NCBI RefSeq assembly: GCF_004364325.1
Contig: NZ_SOCP01000035.1
Coordinates: 1 to 43,423 of the forward strand
Direction: 5' to 3'
Length of the DNA: 43,423 nt
DNA from: Actinophytocola oryzae
GTDB lineage: Bacteria; Actinomycetota; Actinomycetes; Mycobacteriales; Pseudonocardiaceae
The position numbers and the translations under genes are program-made. Below the pieces are notes generated by a model. It was not told the origin of the DNA, did no database searches, and saw only the letters and a program-made list of their open reading frames with translations. Below are positions 1 to 13,800 of this stretch, piece by piece. Position 1 is the stretch's first letter, and every line of letters begins with the position of its first letter.

Positions 1-92
1 TCGAACTCGCCGACGAGCGCTACACCCGCCTGGTCCTCCAGGTCGACGATCCACGCACGACCGTGACGCTGGTCGAGAACGCCCTGCGCTGA
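1..92 (+). CDS. C-terminal end of an unidentified protein (partial)
   Basis: The window opens inside an open frame that starts at base 3 and ends with TGA at 90-92, giving the last 29 residues, which end in ...LVENALR. The codons are GC-rich at the third position, like real genes here. The next gene starts only 4 bases after this stop, so the two are probably co-transcribed. Too little is visible to name a family. Confidence 0.6.
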   Translation, partial: ELADERYTRLVLQVDDPRTTVTLVENALR

Positions 93-96
93 GCCG

Positions 97-1254
97 ATGT
101 TCCCCCACTTTGCCGCGGTCGCGATGTCGCTGGTCGCGATGACCGCCACCCCGGCCGAGCCGACACCCTGCCTCGTGCCCGCCGCCGACCGCGAGATCGT
201 CTTCACCGTCGACGGGACGACGACCTACGGCACCCTGCACGTTCCCGCCCACCGGGCAGGGCACCGCCTGCGCGCCGCCCTGCTGCTGCCCGGCAGCGGC
301 CCCACCGACCGCGACGGCAACCAGCCGACCGCCTCCCCGAACACCCTGGCGCAGGTGGCCGGCGCGCTCGACGGCGACCGGGTCGTCACGCTGCGGTTCG
401 ACAAGTACGGCACGGGCCACACCGGACTCGGCGCCTACCGCGACCACCCCGCAGCACTGGACTACCCGGCGTTCGTGCGTCAGGCCGCGGCCGCTTACGA
501 GGTGCTGCGCGAACAGCCCGAGGCCGACTCGCACGCGCTGCTGATCGTCGGCCACAGCGAGGGCGCCATGACGGCGCTGGTACTCGGCGGCACCGTCCAC
601 CCGCGCCCAGCCGGTCTGGCCCTGCTGCAACCGCAAGCGATCCGCCTGCTGGACCTGGTCGCGCTGCAACTACACGCCCAGACCGCCGAAGCGGCCCAGC
701 AGGGCCAGTTCACCCCAGAGCAGCAACACACGATCGACACGGCGACCGACGCCGCCGTCACCGCCCTGCGCGAACACAGGCCCATCGACACCACCGACCT
801 ACCGCCCGCTCTCGCGCAGCTCTTCACGGCCTTCCAAGGGCAGAGCAGCCGGTTCGTGGACAGCGACGACGACGTCTATCCACCGGACACCGCCGCAACC
901 CTACGGCCAGGGACCAGCGTGCTGCTGACCTGCGGCACGAACGACGTCCAAGTCCCCTGCGCCACAACCGACGCTCTGACCGTTGCCCTAGGTCGCGCGC
1001 ACGTCGGCCGACCGGGCCGGATACCACTGCCCGGAGTGGACCACCTTCTCCACGACACCAACCACCCGAACACCCCGCCCCGGCCGTGCTCGACGCCCTA
1101 CACCAGTTCACGCGACACTGAGACAAGCCCGCAGCCGACGCCACACAAATCCCCAGTCGACCGCACCAGTCGGCCCAGGCGTCCCGTGTCCAGGCTTACC
1201 CGAAACCTTGCCAGAGTGGAAATATTGCCACTTTGGCAATTTTCTGTATGGTGA
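97..1254 (+). CDS. alpha/beta hydrolase, C-terminus frameshifted
   Basis: This is a serine hydrolase of the alpha/beta fold. The oxyanion region (LLLPGSGPTDRDGN, residues 63-76) is followed by the nucleophile elbow GHSEG with Ser154, a late acid in TCGTNDVQVP and a catalytic-type His in GVDHLL. The N-terminus is hydrophobic and may be a short signal peptide. After about base 1070 the frame becomes proline/arginine-rich nonsense that runs to 1254 through the promoter of the next gene. One frame away, the sequence reads EHPAPAVLDALHQFTRH and stops at 1119-1121, which is a natural end for this family. A single missing base near 1065-1078 explains both. All presumed catalytic residues precede the shift, so the enzyme may still work, or the shift may be a sequencing error. 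The substrate is unknown. It starts 4 bases after the preceding gene. Confidence 0.75.
   Translation: MFPHFAAVAMSLVAMTATPAEPTPCLVPAADREIVFTVDGTTTYGTLHVPAHRAGHRLRAALLLPGSGPTDRDGNQPTASPNTLAQVAGALDGDRVVTLRFDKYGTGHTGLGAYRDHPAALDYPAFVRQAAAAYEVLREQPEADSHALLIVGHSEGAMTALVLGGTVHPRPAGLALLQPQAIRLLDLVALQLHAQTAEAAQQGQFTPEQQHTIDTATDAAVTALREHRPIDTTDLPPALAQLFTAFQGQSSRFVDSDDDVYPPDTAATLRPGTSVLLTCGTNDVQVPCATTDALTVALGRAHVGRPGRIPLPGVDHLLHDTNHPNTPPRPCSTPYTSSRDTETSPQPTPHKSPVDRTSRPRRPVSRLTRNLARVEILPLWQFSVW
1208..1239. promoter_or_regulatory. near-perfect 32-bp palindrome, probable TetR operator
   Basis: The arms read TTGCCAGAGTGGAAAT and ATTGCCACTTTGGCAA. They match as inverted repeats at 14 of 16 positions. The site ends 19 bases before the ATG of the tetR gene, where a repressor would cover the promoter, and its size fits two TetR dimers or one dimer with flanks. 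Role inferred from position and symmetry. Confidence 0.75.
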
Positions 1255-1258
1255 GTCC

Positions 1259-1843
1259 ATGCCGGAGCTCGGGCTGCGGGAGCGTAAGAAGCGGGAGACC
1301 CGCCTCGCGTTGAGCCACGCCACCATCCGGCTCGCCGTGGAGCGCGGCTGGGACAACGTCACCGTCGAGGACATCGCCGCCGCCGTGAACGTGTCCGAGC
1401 GGACCTTTCGCAACTACTTCGGCAGCAAGGCCGAGGCCGTGGTGGCCACGCACGTCGAGCGGGCGCGGCGGATGGCCGACGCGTTGCGGGAGCGCCCCAC
1501 CAGCGAGCCGCTCTGGGACGCGGTCGTCAACTCGGTACTCACCTAGTTCGAGGCCACCGGTGACCGACCTACGGCCGGGCTGCGGAAACTCCTTGCCGAG
1601 CCAGCGATCCAGCACGAGGTGTTCCGCGCCCACGCCATGGCACAGGACCAGCTGACCGCCGCCATCGCCGCACGAACAGGGACCGCCGTCACCGACCTCT
1701 ACCCCCAGATCGTCGCCTCCGTGGTCAGTGCCGGGCTCGGCACCGCTATGACGCGCTGGGTCCAGCACCCGTCCGGGTCCCTCGTGGACCTGTTGCGGGA
1801 CGTGTTCGACCAGATTCGCGCCGGGTTGCCCGAGCCGCGATGA
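1259..1843 (+). pseudogene. TetR-family regulator interrupted by in-frame TAG
   Basis: The N-terminal part (residues 1-95) is a clear TetR helix-turn-helix domain, with ERGWDNVTVEDIAAAVNVS followed by ERTFRNYFGSKAEAV. Codon 96 is TAG at 1544-1546. Translation continues in exactly the same frame (FEATGDRPTAGLRKLL...) to a TGA at 1841-1843. The full reading frame is 194 codons, the usual TetR length, and the second half looks like a normal TetR ligand-binding domain. A CAG to TAG change would explain it. The truncated product keeps the DNA-binding domain but lacks most of the ligand/dimer domain. The final TGA overlaps the ATG of the monooxygenase gene (ATGA), so the two formed a coupled regulator-enzyme pair. 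A sequencing error or suppression cannot be excluded. Confidence 0.8.
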
Positions 1844-3360
1844 CAGAGTGGGGAAAGCCAATGGACGTCGTCATCATCGGTGGTGGGCCCAACGGGTTGA
1901 TGCTCGCCTGCGAGTTGGCCCTCGGGGGTGTGCGGCCGGTCGTGCTCGAACGGCTCGCCGCACCCAGCACCGAGCCGAAGTCCAACGGGCTCGTCGGGCA
2001 GGTCGTGCGGATGGTCGACCGCCGGGGTCTGTACGAACGCCTCGGCGGCCAGCCCGGACCACCCGTGCCCAACAACGCCTACTTCATGTTCGCCGCGTTC
2101 CCGCTCGACCTCAGCGTCCTCGACGACAGCCCCGTCTACAACCTTGGGGTGCCGGAGGTGAAGACCGTGCGGGTGCTGGAAGAACGAGCACGGGAACTGG
2201 GCGCGGAGATCCGGCGCGGACATGAGTTCGCCGGCCTCGTCCAGGACGCGGACGGTGTCACGGTCTCCGTCCGCACGCCCGACGAGAACTACGAGCTGCG
2301 CACACGATACCTCGTCGGCGCGGACGGCGCCTCCAGTTCCGTCCGCAAGGCCACTGGCGTCGGGTTTCCCGGTGTCACGCGCGATCGGACCACCAGCCGG
2401 CACGCACACGTCACCGTTCCGGCCGACATGCTCGACGCGACCAGCGGTGCGCTCGACGTTCCCGGCCACGGACCCGTCCTGCCGTTCCTGCCCGTCCGCA
2501 CCGACCACGGCGGCTTCACCTACGCGCCGATGCCCGGCCGTCCCGTGCTGGTCGCCACCACCGAGTGGGACGAGCCGGAGTCCCGTGAACCCATGACGCT
2601 CCAGGAGATGCGTGCCAGCATCACCCGCGTGCTCGGCGTCGACGTCCCGGTCGGACCGCCGCCAGGGGACGGTCCACACGTGCTGCGCCGCCTGCGTGGC
2701 GGCAACACTCGCGTCGCCGAGCGTTACCGGGACGGCCGGGTGTTCCTCGTCGGCGACGCCGCGCACGTGTTCGCCGCCGGTGGCACCGGGCTCAACACGG
2801 GTATGCAGGACGCGATGAACCTCGGTTGGAAACTCGCCGCGGCGCTCACCGGCAAGGTGGACGTCCTGGACACCTACGAGACCGAGCGCCGCCCCGTCGC
2901 CGAGCGGACGATCACCTACGCGCAGGCCATCTCCGCGCTCCTCGCACCCGGGGAGGAGGTCAACTCGCTTCGCACCCTGTTCGGCGAACTGCTCACGCAT
3001 CGGGACACCGTCAGGACCATCGCCGACATGGTCGCCGGGGCGGACGTCCGCTACCCCGTCGGCGGCAACGCCCACCCACTCTCCGGCTGGCCCGCTCCCG
3101 ACCTGGACCTGCGGACTGCCGACGGCACGATCCGCCTCGCCGAGTTGGTGCGCGACGCGAAACCACTGCTCGTCGACCTCACCGACGCCGGCGACCTGGT
3201 CATCGACGGGGTCGAGACCGTGCACGCCAAGGCGGACACGGACGCCACCGCACTCCTGCTCCGCCCCGATTCCTATGTCGCCTGGGCGTCGAGCGATCCG
3301 CTTCCGGAGACGGACACCCTCCGCGCCACGGCCCGCGAATGGTTCGTCAAACCCAGGTGA
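1840..3360 (+). CDS. FAD-dependent aromatic monooxygenase (PHBH/RdmE/Rox type)
   Basis: This is a group A flavoprotein hydroxylase of 506 residues, of the kind that hydroxylates aromatic polyketides, phenols or rifamycins using NAD(P)H and O2. Visible motifs are the Rossmann GGGPNG at residues 14-19, the DG motif in YLVGADGASSSVRKATG near 155-170, and the FAD-ribose GD motif in VFLVGDAAHVFAAGGTGLN near 299-317. The C-terminal 100 residues form the thioredoxin-like tail typical of this subgroup. The ATG at 1840 overlaps the tetR stop. A second ATG at 1861 (MDVVIIGGG) is nearer the usual family start and is an alternative. The gene is intact although its presumed repressor is broken, so it may be expressed constitutively. 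The substrate cannot be read from sequence. Confidence 0.88.
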   Translation: MTEWGKPMDVVIIGGGPNGLMLACELALGGVRPVVLERLAAPSTEPKSNGLVGQVVRMVDRRGLYERLGGQPGPPVPNNAYFMFAAFPLDLSVLDDSPVYNLGVPEVKTVRVLEERARELGAEIRRGHEFAGLVQDADGVTVSVRTPDENYELRTRYLVGADGASSSVRKATGVGFPGVTRDRTTSRHAHVTVPADMLDATSGALDVPGHGPVLPFLPVRTDHGGFTYAPMPGRPVLVATTEWDEPESREPMTLQEMRASITRVLGVDVPVGPPPGDGPHVLRRLRGGNTRVAERYRDGRVFLVGDAAHVFAAGGTGLNTGMQDAMNLGWKLAAALTGKVDVLDTYETERRPVAERTITYAQAISALLAPGEEVNSLRTLFGELLTHRDTVRTIADMVAGADVRYPVGGNAHPLSGWPAPDLDLRTADGTIRLAELVRDAKPLLVDLTDAGDLVIDGVETVHAKADTDATALLLRPDSYVAWASSDPLPETDTLRATAREWFVKPR

Positions 3361-3380
3361 GGGAATCTCCCGCAGCGCCG

Positions 3381-3424
3381 GGCGCCCAGGTCGGTCCGCC
3401 TCACGGTGGATCGACCTGGGCGCC
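3381..3424. terminator. bidirectional terminator hairpin
   Basis: A perfect 13-bp stem (GGCGCCCAGGTCG / CGACCTGGGCGCC) can extend inward through G-T pairs to a 4-base loop. It lies between the convergent ends of the monooxygenase and the serine hydrolase genes. Confidence 0.8.
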
Positions 3425-3459
3425 TACGGACAACCGGCAGGGCTGTGGGTCCTCTTTGG

Positions 3460-4368
3460 TCAGAGTCCGTCGGAGTCGCCGTCGTACACGGCTTCTGCCA
3501 GGTCGGTGATGCGGTCGGCCGAGTCCTGCCAGGACAGCGTCGTCGGCTCGAGTGTCAGTACGACCACGATCTTCTCGTCGTCCGTGCCGGTGGTGTGCAT
3601 GGCCCGGCTGGTCAGGTCGATGTCCGGAGCGGTCTTCGATCGGGCGTGGTCGCGGTTGACCGCGGCGATCGCGTCCCGCACCTCCTGGGTGTCCGGCACG
3701 ACCTGGCTCTGCTCCACGCACTCCTCACCAGGAGCCGGCGCCGCACCGAACCCGGACCACCCCTGCTTGTAGGCCCACGCGCCCGGCAGTGCGCTCGGGA
3801 TCCCGAACGACTGGTCGAACGTGTCGGCAGCACACCTCGTGGCCTGGTACAGGTTGCCCATGATGAAGTCCCGGTAGTTCGGGTGGGCCTCGGTCAGGAT
3901 GTACTGGTACGTCCGCACGACGTCGGCCGCACTGATCGCGGTGTAGCCCCACTTCCCGCGTTCGGCAGGCGGTGCGGTGTCCGGCAGGCCGATCTCGGCG
4001 GCCATCCGGACGACGATCTGCTCCCAACCGTCACGCACCCACAGCACGCTGGCCGCGTCGTCGTCGCTGGACCGCAGCATCGGCTCCAGGAGAGCCAGAT
4101 CCTCTGGCGGGATCACGTACTCGGGACCGTGGGACTCCAGGTAGTCCAACGCGATGAACAACTTCACCACCGACGCGGACCGGTACTGCTTGTGCACGTC
4201 GTGTCCCCACGACGCACCCGTCTCCCGGTCGAACACCGCGTAGCTCGCCGTCATCCCGTCCGGCAGGTCGACCGCCTCGGAAGCCGGCGAGGCCACCGCC
4301 GCGCCGGACATCATGACGACCGCGGCCGGTCCCAACATCAGCGCACACAGGCGCCGAACAACCTTCAT
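3460..4368 (-). CDS. secreted beta-lactamase-like serine hydrolase
   Basis: The 302-residue protein begins with a signal peptide (MKVVRRLCALMLGPAAVVMM..., likely cleavage after AVASP). It is followed by a penicillin-binding/beta-lactamase-type fold with the SxxK nucleophile motif S66-V-V-K69 in YRSASVVKLF. An SDDDAAS segment near 101-107 replaces the classic SDN, and there is a possible third motif in YKQGWSGFG. It is probably exported and may act on peptidoglycan peptides or another amide or ester. Class A lactamase activity is doubtful because the SDN and KTG motifs are not canonical. The ATG at 4368 is chosen because GGGGG lies 7 bases upstream and the signal peptide starts there; the longer upstream frame is antisense to the next gene. 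It is transcribed divergently from the PLP enzyme. Confidence 0.8.
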   Translation of the reverse strand: MKVVRRLCALMLGPAAVVMMSGAAVASPASEAVDLPDGMTASYAVFDRETGASWGHDVHKQYRSASVVKLFIALDYLESHGPEYVIPPEDLALLEPMLRSSDDDAASVLWVRDGWEQIVVRMAAEIGLPDTAPPAERGKWGYTAISAADVVRTYQYILTEAHPNYRDFIMGNLYQATRCAADTFDQSFGIPSALPGAWAYKQGWSGFGAAPAPGEECVEQSQVVPDTQEVRDAIAAVNRDHARSKTAPDIDLTSRAMHTTGTDDEKIVVVLTLEPTTLSWQDSADRITDLAEAVYDGDSDGL

Positions 4369-4477
4369 GTCATTGCCCCCAGGCAATCTCGAGGATTCGG
4401 AAGATCCACACCGTAGCGGCAGCCGATCTTGACGAGACACTCGACCCACAGGTGTCACACGTGTGTATGGTCGCGAC

Positions 4478-5458
4478 GTGCTCGAGACGCGGCTTGATCT
4501 CGGCCGGATCCACGCGGCCCGCGACATGATCGATCCGGTGTTCCTGGGAACCCCGCTGTACCAGTGCGATGCCCTGGGTCGCGTGCTCGGTTGCACGGTC
4601 AGCGTCAAGCTCGAGACGGCGAACCCGGTCCGCAGCTTCAAGGCGCGGGGTACCGAGCTCGTCGCGAGCCTGCTGGCCGAACGCGGCGAGAACGCCGTGG
4701 TGTGCGCCAGTGCCGGCAACCTCGGGCAGGCGCTCGGTTGGTCGGGCCGCCGCCGTGGGCTCGACGTGACGGTCGTGGCGTCGCGGCGGGCACCTGCCGC
4801 CAAGCTCGACCGGATCCGCGCACTGGGTGCGGAGCTGGAACTGGCGGACGGCGACTTCGAGCTGGCACGCGCCCGAGCCGCGGACATCGCGGGGCAGCGC
4901 GGCATCCGGCTGGTCGAGGACAGCCTGGACATCGAGACCTGCGAGGGTGCCGCGACGATCGGTCTGGAGCTGGCCGAGGCATCCACCTTCGACAGCGTCC
5001 TGATCGCCCTGGGTGGGGGTGCGATGGCCACCGGAGTCGGTCACGTCCTGAGGACACTGGCCCCTGGCGTCGAGGTGATCTGCGTGCAGCCCCTCGGTGC
5101 ACCGGCGATGACCCGCTCCTGGCACGCGCGCCACGTCGTCACCACCGAGTCGGCCGACACCATCGCCGACGGCGTCGCCGGCCGGTACCCCATCCCGGAG
5201 GTCCTCGACGACCTCCTCGCGGTCGCCGACGACGCCGTGCTCGTCCGCGAGTCGTCGATCATCGCGGGCATGCGGATGCTCCTGGAGCACGCGGGCCTGG
5301 TCGTCGAGCCGTCAGCGGCCCTCGGTGTCGCCGCCGTTCTGGAGGACCCTGACCGTTTCGCCGGGCGTCACGTCGTCACCGTCATCTGCGGCGGCAACGT
5401 CGACCTGGACGCCTACCAACGCTGGGTCCACAGCGGAGAAGGGCCCTCACCGGGATGA
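4478..5458 (+). CDS. threonine/serine dehydratase-like PLP enzyme
   Basis: This is a fold-type II PLP enzyme of 326 residues related to threonine dehydratase. The Schiff-base lysine is K55 in VRSFKARGT, the substrate loop is SAGNLGQALG, and the phosphate-binding glycine loop is ALGGGAMATG. The C-terminal ICGGNVDL is typical of the family. It lacks the regulatory ACT domain of biosynthetic IlvA, so it is more like a catabolic or specialised dehydratase acting on Thr or Ser. The GTG at 4478 gives the usual family beginning (MLETRLDL); a GTG five codons upstream at 4463 is possible. There is no Shine-Dalgarno sequence, and a TATGGT at 4466-4471 sits at the distance expected for a leaderless transcript starting at the GTG. 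Expression is divergent from the serine hydrolase gene. Confidence 0.85.
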   Translation: MLETRLDLGRIHAARDMIDPVFLGTPLYQCDALGRVLGCTVSVKLETANPVRSFKARGTELVASLLAERGENAVVCASAGNLGQALGWSGRRRGLDVTVVASRRAPAAKLDRIRALGAELELADGDFELARARAADIAGQRGIRLVEDSLDIETCEGAATIGLELAEASTFDSVLIALGGGAMATGVGHVLRTLAPGVEVICVQPLGAPAMTRSWHARHVVTTESADTIADGVAGRYPIPEVLDDLLAVADDAVLVRESSIIAGMRMLLEHAGLVVEPSAALGVAAVLEDPDRFAGRHVVTVICGGNVDLDAYQRWVHSGEGPSPG

Positions 5459-5470
5459 GGGCCCTTCTCC
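5435..5470. terminator. terminator hairpin overlapping a stop codon
   Basis: A perfect 15-bp stem (GGAGAAGGGCCCTCA / TGAGGGCCCTTCTCC) with a 6-base loop. The right arm begins with the TGA of the dehydratase gene. The convergent lon gene ends 10 bases further on, so the hairpin can serve both. Confidence 0.85.
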
Positions 5471-5479
5471 CGGGAACCG

Positions 5480-7849
<2,370 letters not shown>

Positions 7850-10800
7850 GAGTTCACCCTCCAAAGTTGAGTCTGTCCTACTCAACCCCGGGAGTGGCCT
7901 GGTTGTTTCCTATTGCTGTTCGCCGACAGCGAGCAGGCGCCGGGGCGTGTCCCACAGCACAGCACGCAGGAACGGCTCGCCCAGCCGGTCGTCGGCGGCT
8001 GCCCAGCCCGCGATGGCGCGCAGCTGGGTGGCGTAGTCGTAGGGGATGTTGGGGAAGTCGGTGCCGAGCGCCACCCGGTCGGCGGCCCCGGCCAGGCGAG
8101 CGGCCCAGTCGTCGGGCAGCAGGGCGTCAGCACTGTTGAACGGGACTCCCACCATGGTGGTGTCCAGGTGCGCGTTCGGGTACCGGTCGAGCAGGTCGAG
8201 TGCCAGGCCGTGGTCGGGTGCGCCCGCGTGTGCGAGCACCGCCACGAGCCGGGGGTTGTGCCGCAGGACGTCCTCGAAGACGTCGAGGCCGGTGAACTTG
8301 CCGGGCACCGGGCCGTGTCCGCAGTGGATGACGACCGGCACCCCCGCCTCGGCGAGCTGTCCCCAGACGGGGTCGAGCAGCGGGTCGCGCGGGTCGTAGC
8401 CGCCGACCTGGATGTGGGACTTCACACATCGAACGCCCAGGTCAAGGGCCTGCCGCACGTAGTCGTCCACGCCGGGCTCCGCGAAGAAGGTGGCGGTCGG
8501 CACGGCTTCGGGGGTCTGTGCGGCGAAGTCGCGGACCCACTCGTTGAGCCACGCGGCCATGTCCGGCTTGTGCGGGTAGACGAGCGGCGCGAAGTGACGT
8601 ACGCCCAGGTCACGCAGGATGGCGAGGCGGTCGTCCTGCGGCAGCCGGTAGTTGATGGGCCACTCGGTGCCGTACTCGGCACTCGCCCGGTCGAAGAAGG
8701 CCCAGACCTTGCGCTGCACCTGTTCCGGCAGGAAGTGGACGTGCAGGTCGGCCAGTCCGGGGAGGCCCAGCGCCGAGGTGAACGCCGGGACCTCCTGGTC
8801 GGACTCGGGGATCAATACCGCCCCTTGAGCGCCCGCCCGTGCGCGCGCGAGATCTCGCGCTGCGCGTCCCGCTTGGCGAGCGACTGCCTCTTGTCGTACT
8901 CCTTCTTGCCCTTGCCGAGCGCTAGCTCGACCTTGACCTTGCCGTCCTTGAAGTACAGGGACAGCGGCACCAGCGACAGGCCGCCCTCCCGCGTCTTGCC
9001 GATGAGGCGCTCGATCTCGTTCCGGTGCAGCAGGAGCTTGCGGGTGCGGCGCGGCGTGTGGTTGGTCCACGTGCCGAGCACGTACTCCGGGATGTGGAGG
9101 TTGCGCAGCCACACCTCGCCGTTGTCGACCGTGGCGAACGCGTCAACCAGCGACGCCCGGCCGAGGCGCAGCGACTTGACCTCGGTCCCCATCAGCGCGA
9201 TCCCGGCCTCGTAGGTGTCCAGGATCGTGTAGTCGTGCCGCGCCTTGCGGTTCTGCGCGATCGCCTTCTGGCCACGTTCCTTCGACATGGTGACAACTCT
9301 ACGTGTGCACGCACGCCGTTTTACTGGCGCACGTACAGACGTAGCGTCACGTAGCCGGTGATCGCGGAGATGCCGATCGCCGTCAGCAACAGCCACGGGG
9401 AGATCAGCAGGATGTCGATGCCCTCGATCGGTCTGATCACACCCGCGGAGAACGGTCCGGCCAGCAGCTTGTCGAGGAACCAGAGCTTGGCGAGGACCAG
9501 CAGACCGATCGCCAGCACCGCGCCGATGACACCCGCGACCACCGCCTCCAGGAGGAACGGCAGCTGGGTGTACCAGCGGGTCGCGCCGACCAGGCGCATG
9601 ATGCCGACTTCTGTCCGCCTGGTGAACGCCGAGACCTGGACGGTGTTGGAGATCAGCAGCAACGCGGCGACGGCCTGGATGAGCGCGACCACGAACGTCA
9701 GGTTCCGGACACCGTTGAGTGCGTCGAAGAACCTGTCGAGGAACTCGCTCTGGTCCGCGACGGAGTCGACGCCCACCCGGCCCGTGAAGGTCTGCTTGAT
9801 CACGTCGGGCCGGTCGGGGTTGTACAGCTTGACGTTGAACGAGGCCGGGAGGGCCTGCGGCCTGGCGAGCTTCAGCAGCTCGGGCTGTGAGGAGAAGATC
9901 TCGGTGAACCGCTTGTAGGCGGCGTCGCGGTTCTCGTAGGTGACGGTCTCGACGGCCGGGTTGTTCTCGAGGGCGGTGCGCAGACCCGAGCAGGGGTCCT
10001 CGGCACAGCTCTTGTCGTTCGCTGAGATGTCGTCGGTCAGGTAGACCTGCACCTGCAGCTTGTCCTCGTAGACGGCCTGGGTCTTGTCGATCATCCGCAC
10101 AACCAGGAGGCCGCCCCCGAGCAGAAGGAGCGAGACCATCGTGGTGAGGATCATCGCGACGGTCATCGTCACGTTCCGGCGGAGGCCGGTGAGGACCTCG
10201 CTGAAAACGAAGCTGGCACGCATCGGGGGAAGGCGTCCTTGTGGTCGGGAGGGCGGGGTTGGTGCGGGGTGTCCTGCTAACGGCCTACGCCGTAGACCCC
10301 ACGTGAGTCGTCGCGCACGACCTGGCCGAGGGACAGCTCGACGACCCGGCGCCGCATGGAGTCGACGATCGAGTGGTCGTGGGTCGCCATCAGCACGGTC
10401 GTGCCGGTGCGGTTGATCCGCTCCAGCAGCAGCATGATGTCCTGGCTGGTGTCAGGGTCGAGGTTTCCGGTCGGCTCGTCGGCGAGCAGCATCAGGGGCC
10501 GGTTCACGAACGCCCGCGCGATGGCGACGCGCTGCTGCTCACCACCCGACAGCTCGTGCGGCATCCGGTTGGCCTTGCCCTCGAGCCCCACGAGTTCCAG
10601 GACCTCGGGAACCACTTTGCGGATGGTGTTGCGCGGCTTGCCGATGACCTCGAGCGCGAAGGCGACGTTCTCCGCGACGGTCTTGTTGTGCAGCAGCCGG
10701 AAGTCCTGGAAAACGCAGCCGATGGACTGGCGCAGGCGGGGGACCCTGCGCCGGGACATCCGGACGACGTCGAAGTTCGCCACGTAGACACGGCCCTTGG

Positions 10801-13800
10801 TGGGCACTTCCTCACGCAGCAACAGGCGAAGGAATGTCGACTTTCCTGACCCGGACGCGCCGATGAGGAAGACGAACTCACCCTTGTCCATCTCGACAGT
10901 TACGTCCTCCAACGCTGGACGCGTTGAGGTCTTGTACACCTTCGAAACGTGCTCGAGCCGGATCACGAGGCGAGAGTGTACCTCCGACCGTTATCGACCT
11001 GTTGCCTTGGGAGCCCCACCTCGTGACCAGCGAAGATCACCGACCGCGCACAGTCGCCTGACCACCACGGACAGGTGCCGGAGGACTACGAGGCGGTCGA
11101 CTGTGTCCGCCGCCACCGGATGCCGGCCTCGAGGAAACCGTCGATCTCCCCGTCGAGGACGCTGGACGGGTTGCCGACCTCGTACTCGGTCCGCAGGTCC
11201 TTCACCATCTGGTAGGGGTGCAGCACGTAGGAACGCATCTGGTTGCCCCACGAGGACCCGCCGTCACCCTTGAGCGCGTCCATTTCCGCGCGCTCCTCCT
11301 GGCGCTTGCGCTCGAGCAGCTTCGCCTGGAGGACCCGCATGGCGGCGGCCTTGTTCTGGATCTGCGACTTCTCGTTCTGGCAGGACACCACGATCCCCGT
11401 CGCCAGGTGCGTGATGCGCACGGCGGAGTCGGTCGTGTTCACGCTCTGCCCGCCGGGACCGGAGGACCGGAACACGTCGATGCGGATGTCCTTCTCCGGG
11501 ATGTCGACGTGGTCGACGGCCTCGACGAACGGCAGGACCTCGACGCCCGCGAACGATGTCTGCCTGCGTCCCTGGTTGTCGAAGGGGGAGATGCGGACGA
11601 GGCGGTGCGTGCCCTGCTCGACGGACAGCGTGCCGTAGGCGTAGGGCGCGTCGACCTTGAAGGTGGCGGACTTGATGCCGGCCTCTTCCGCGTAGGAGGT
11701 GTCGTAGACCTCGGTGGAGTAGCCGTGGCGCTCCGCCCAGCGCAGGTACATGCGCAGCAGCATCTCCGCCCAGTCGGCCGCGTCGACCCCGCCTGCCTCG
11801 GAACGGATGGTGACGATCGCGTCGCGCTCGTCGTAGTCGCCGGAGAGCAGCGTGCGGACTTCGATGGACGCGATGTCGGCATGGAGACGGTCACGCTCCG
11901 TGTCCGCCTCGGCGCGTGCGTCAGCGCCGTCGGCGCCTTCCTCCTCCGCGAGCTCGTAGAGCACGCCGAGGTCATCGAGGCGCTGACGCAGTTCCTCTAT
12001 GCGTCGCAGCTCGCTCTGCTTGTGCGAGAGCTGACTCGTGACCTTCTGTGCCGACTCCGGGTCGTCCCACAGGTCCGGACGGGCCGCCTGCTGCTCCAGA
12101 TCGTCGATCTGGGCACGCACAGCGTCCAGGTCCGTCACCGCCTCGACGCTGGCGAGGGTGTCGGACAGTTCCTTGATGTCAGCCGCGACGTCCGGGTTCA
12201 CGTCATGAATCTACCGTGAACCCGCACGCCGTTCGCCTCAGGCGAGGTGTTTCAGGAGGTCGGAATGGAGTCGAGCAGTTTGAGCACTGCCCGCGCGCGA
12301 GCCACACCGAACTCCGCGATCGCCTTCGAGTAGGCCCCGTCGGCGGTCTTCGCCGCGGTCTTGGCCGCCTCGTGCTCATCGGAGTAGACCTTCTTGGCCG
12401 ACTCGATGAGCGCCGCTCGCTGCTTCGCCGTCAGGGCGTCCGCGTGGACGAGACGGAGGATCAGCGGGCTGCGGAGGTGGTCGGGACCGGGCTCGCTACC
12501 GAGCCACGCCTTGAACGCCTTCTTGCCCGCAGCCGTCACCAGGTACTGCTGGCTGGACCGCGGCCCCTGCTTGCCGAGCCGGACGAGGCCGGCGTCGGCG
12601 AGTGCGGGGAGCTCGCGGTAAACCTGACTCCGAGTGACGCTGAAGAACGACCCAAATCGATCACGGGCAGCCGAGACCAATTGCCCACCAGTAGCCGGAC
12701 CTTCGTGCAGCAGCCCCAAGAGGGCAGCCGCGGTTGCATTCAGTTCAGACACCTTACCACCGTGCCACGAATGGACGGCGGTGTCCACAGTGGCCGAGCA
12801 TCTGTCCACTGTGGCTAGTAGGCCATTTGGCGGGCTGTTGAGCCGTGTTCCAGTCGCACAGTAAGCGGCCGAGCGTCGATCCCCAAGGGAGCCAACGAAT
12901 CCTTCGCAGCGCGAACCACCTCGCCGGACAGGGCCCGTACCAGGGGAAACGGTGGAATCCCCAGGCCAGGGGAGACTTCAGCGGGCCGCCGGGAGCGTCG
13001 AATCAGCCCTCGATCCCTACGCACATTTTGGACTTCCCCGGCCGTTCCGAGGCGCCGGATCAGTGCGAAAAATAGCGCTACTCCATCCGGGTAAAGATGT
13101 GCGTACGGCCAGAAGTGAATGCTCCGCTCGCGACGGATCCGGTCCACCACAGCGGACCCGACGACCGGAAGAGTCCTGTGTGGACGACAAGGTGGACAGT
13201 CCGGGCACGTCCAACTGCACATGCAGGCGCCGTGTGCACAACGGAATGAAGCCAAGCGGCAGATCACCGTGCCGCCAAACAGCCTACTGGGCGCCGAGTC
13301 CACGGGAGACCGGAAATCGGGAATACCAAATCCGCGTCAGGTCGAGACTTCCGGAATCGACACTCCACCCCGAGATCACCGCGTCACCCGGAGAGACTCG
13401 ATCCATCCGGGTGAGACTGATCTCGGCCATCCGAGTGGTTCAGACCTCCGCGAACAGCGAACGGCGCCTGCCAAAGCCTCTCCCACGGGCGACCAATCCC
13501 CCACCCAAGTGCGAGCAATCTTCCACTCAAATGCGGACGGCGGGATCCATAACGCCGCCAACCCCCGGCCCCAACCAACCCGAAGCCCCGCCGAGACCCA
13601 CACCGAACGGCCCGACCCGACCAACTCGGACTGTGAGGTGCCCATCCGACCCGGACCCCCCGACCTGACCGACAACGCGGCCCATCCGGCACGACTCGGC
13701 AGGCCCGATCCCACCCCGAGACTGGCCCCACAGGCCTCCCGGCCCACCCGGCCGACACCCGAGTCCACTCACCCCGGCAACCGACCCACCCGGCAGCCCA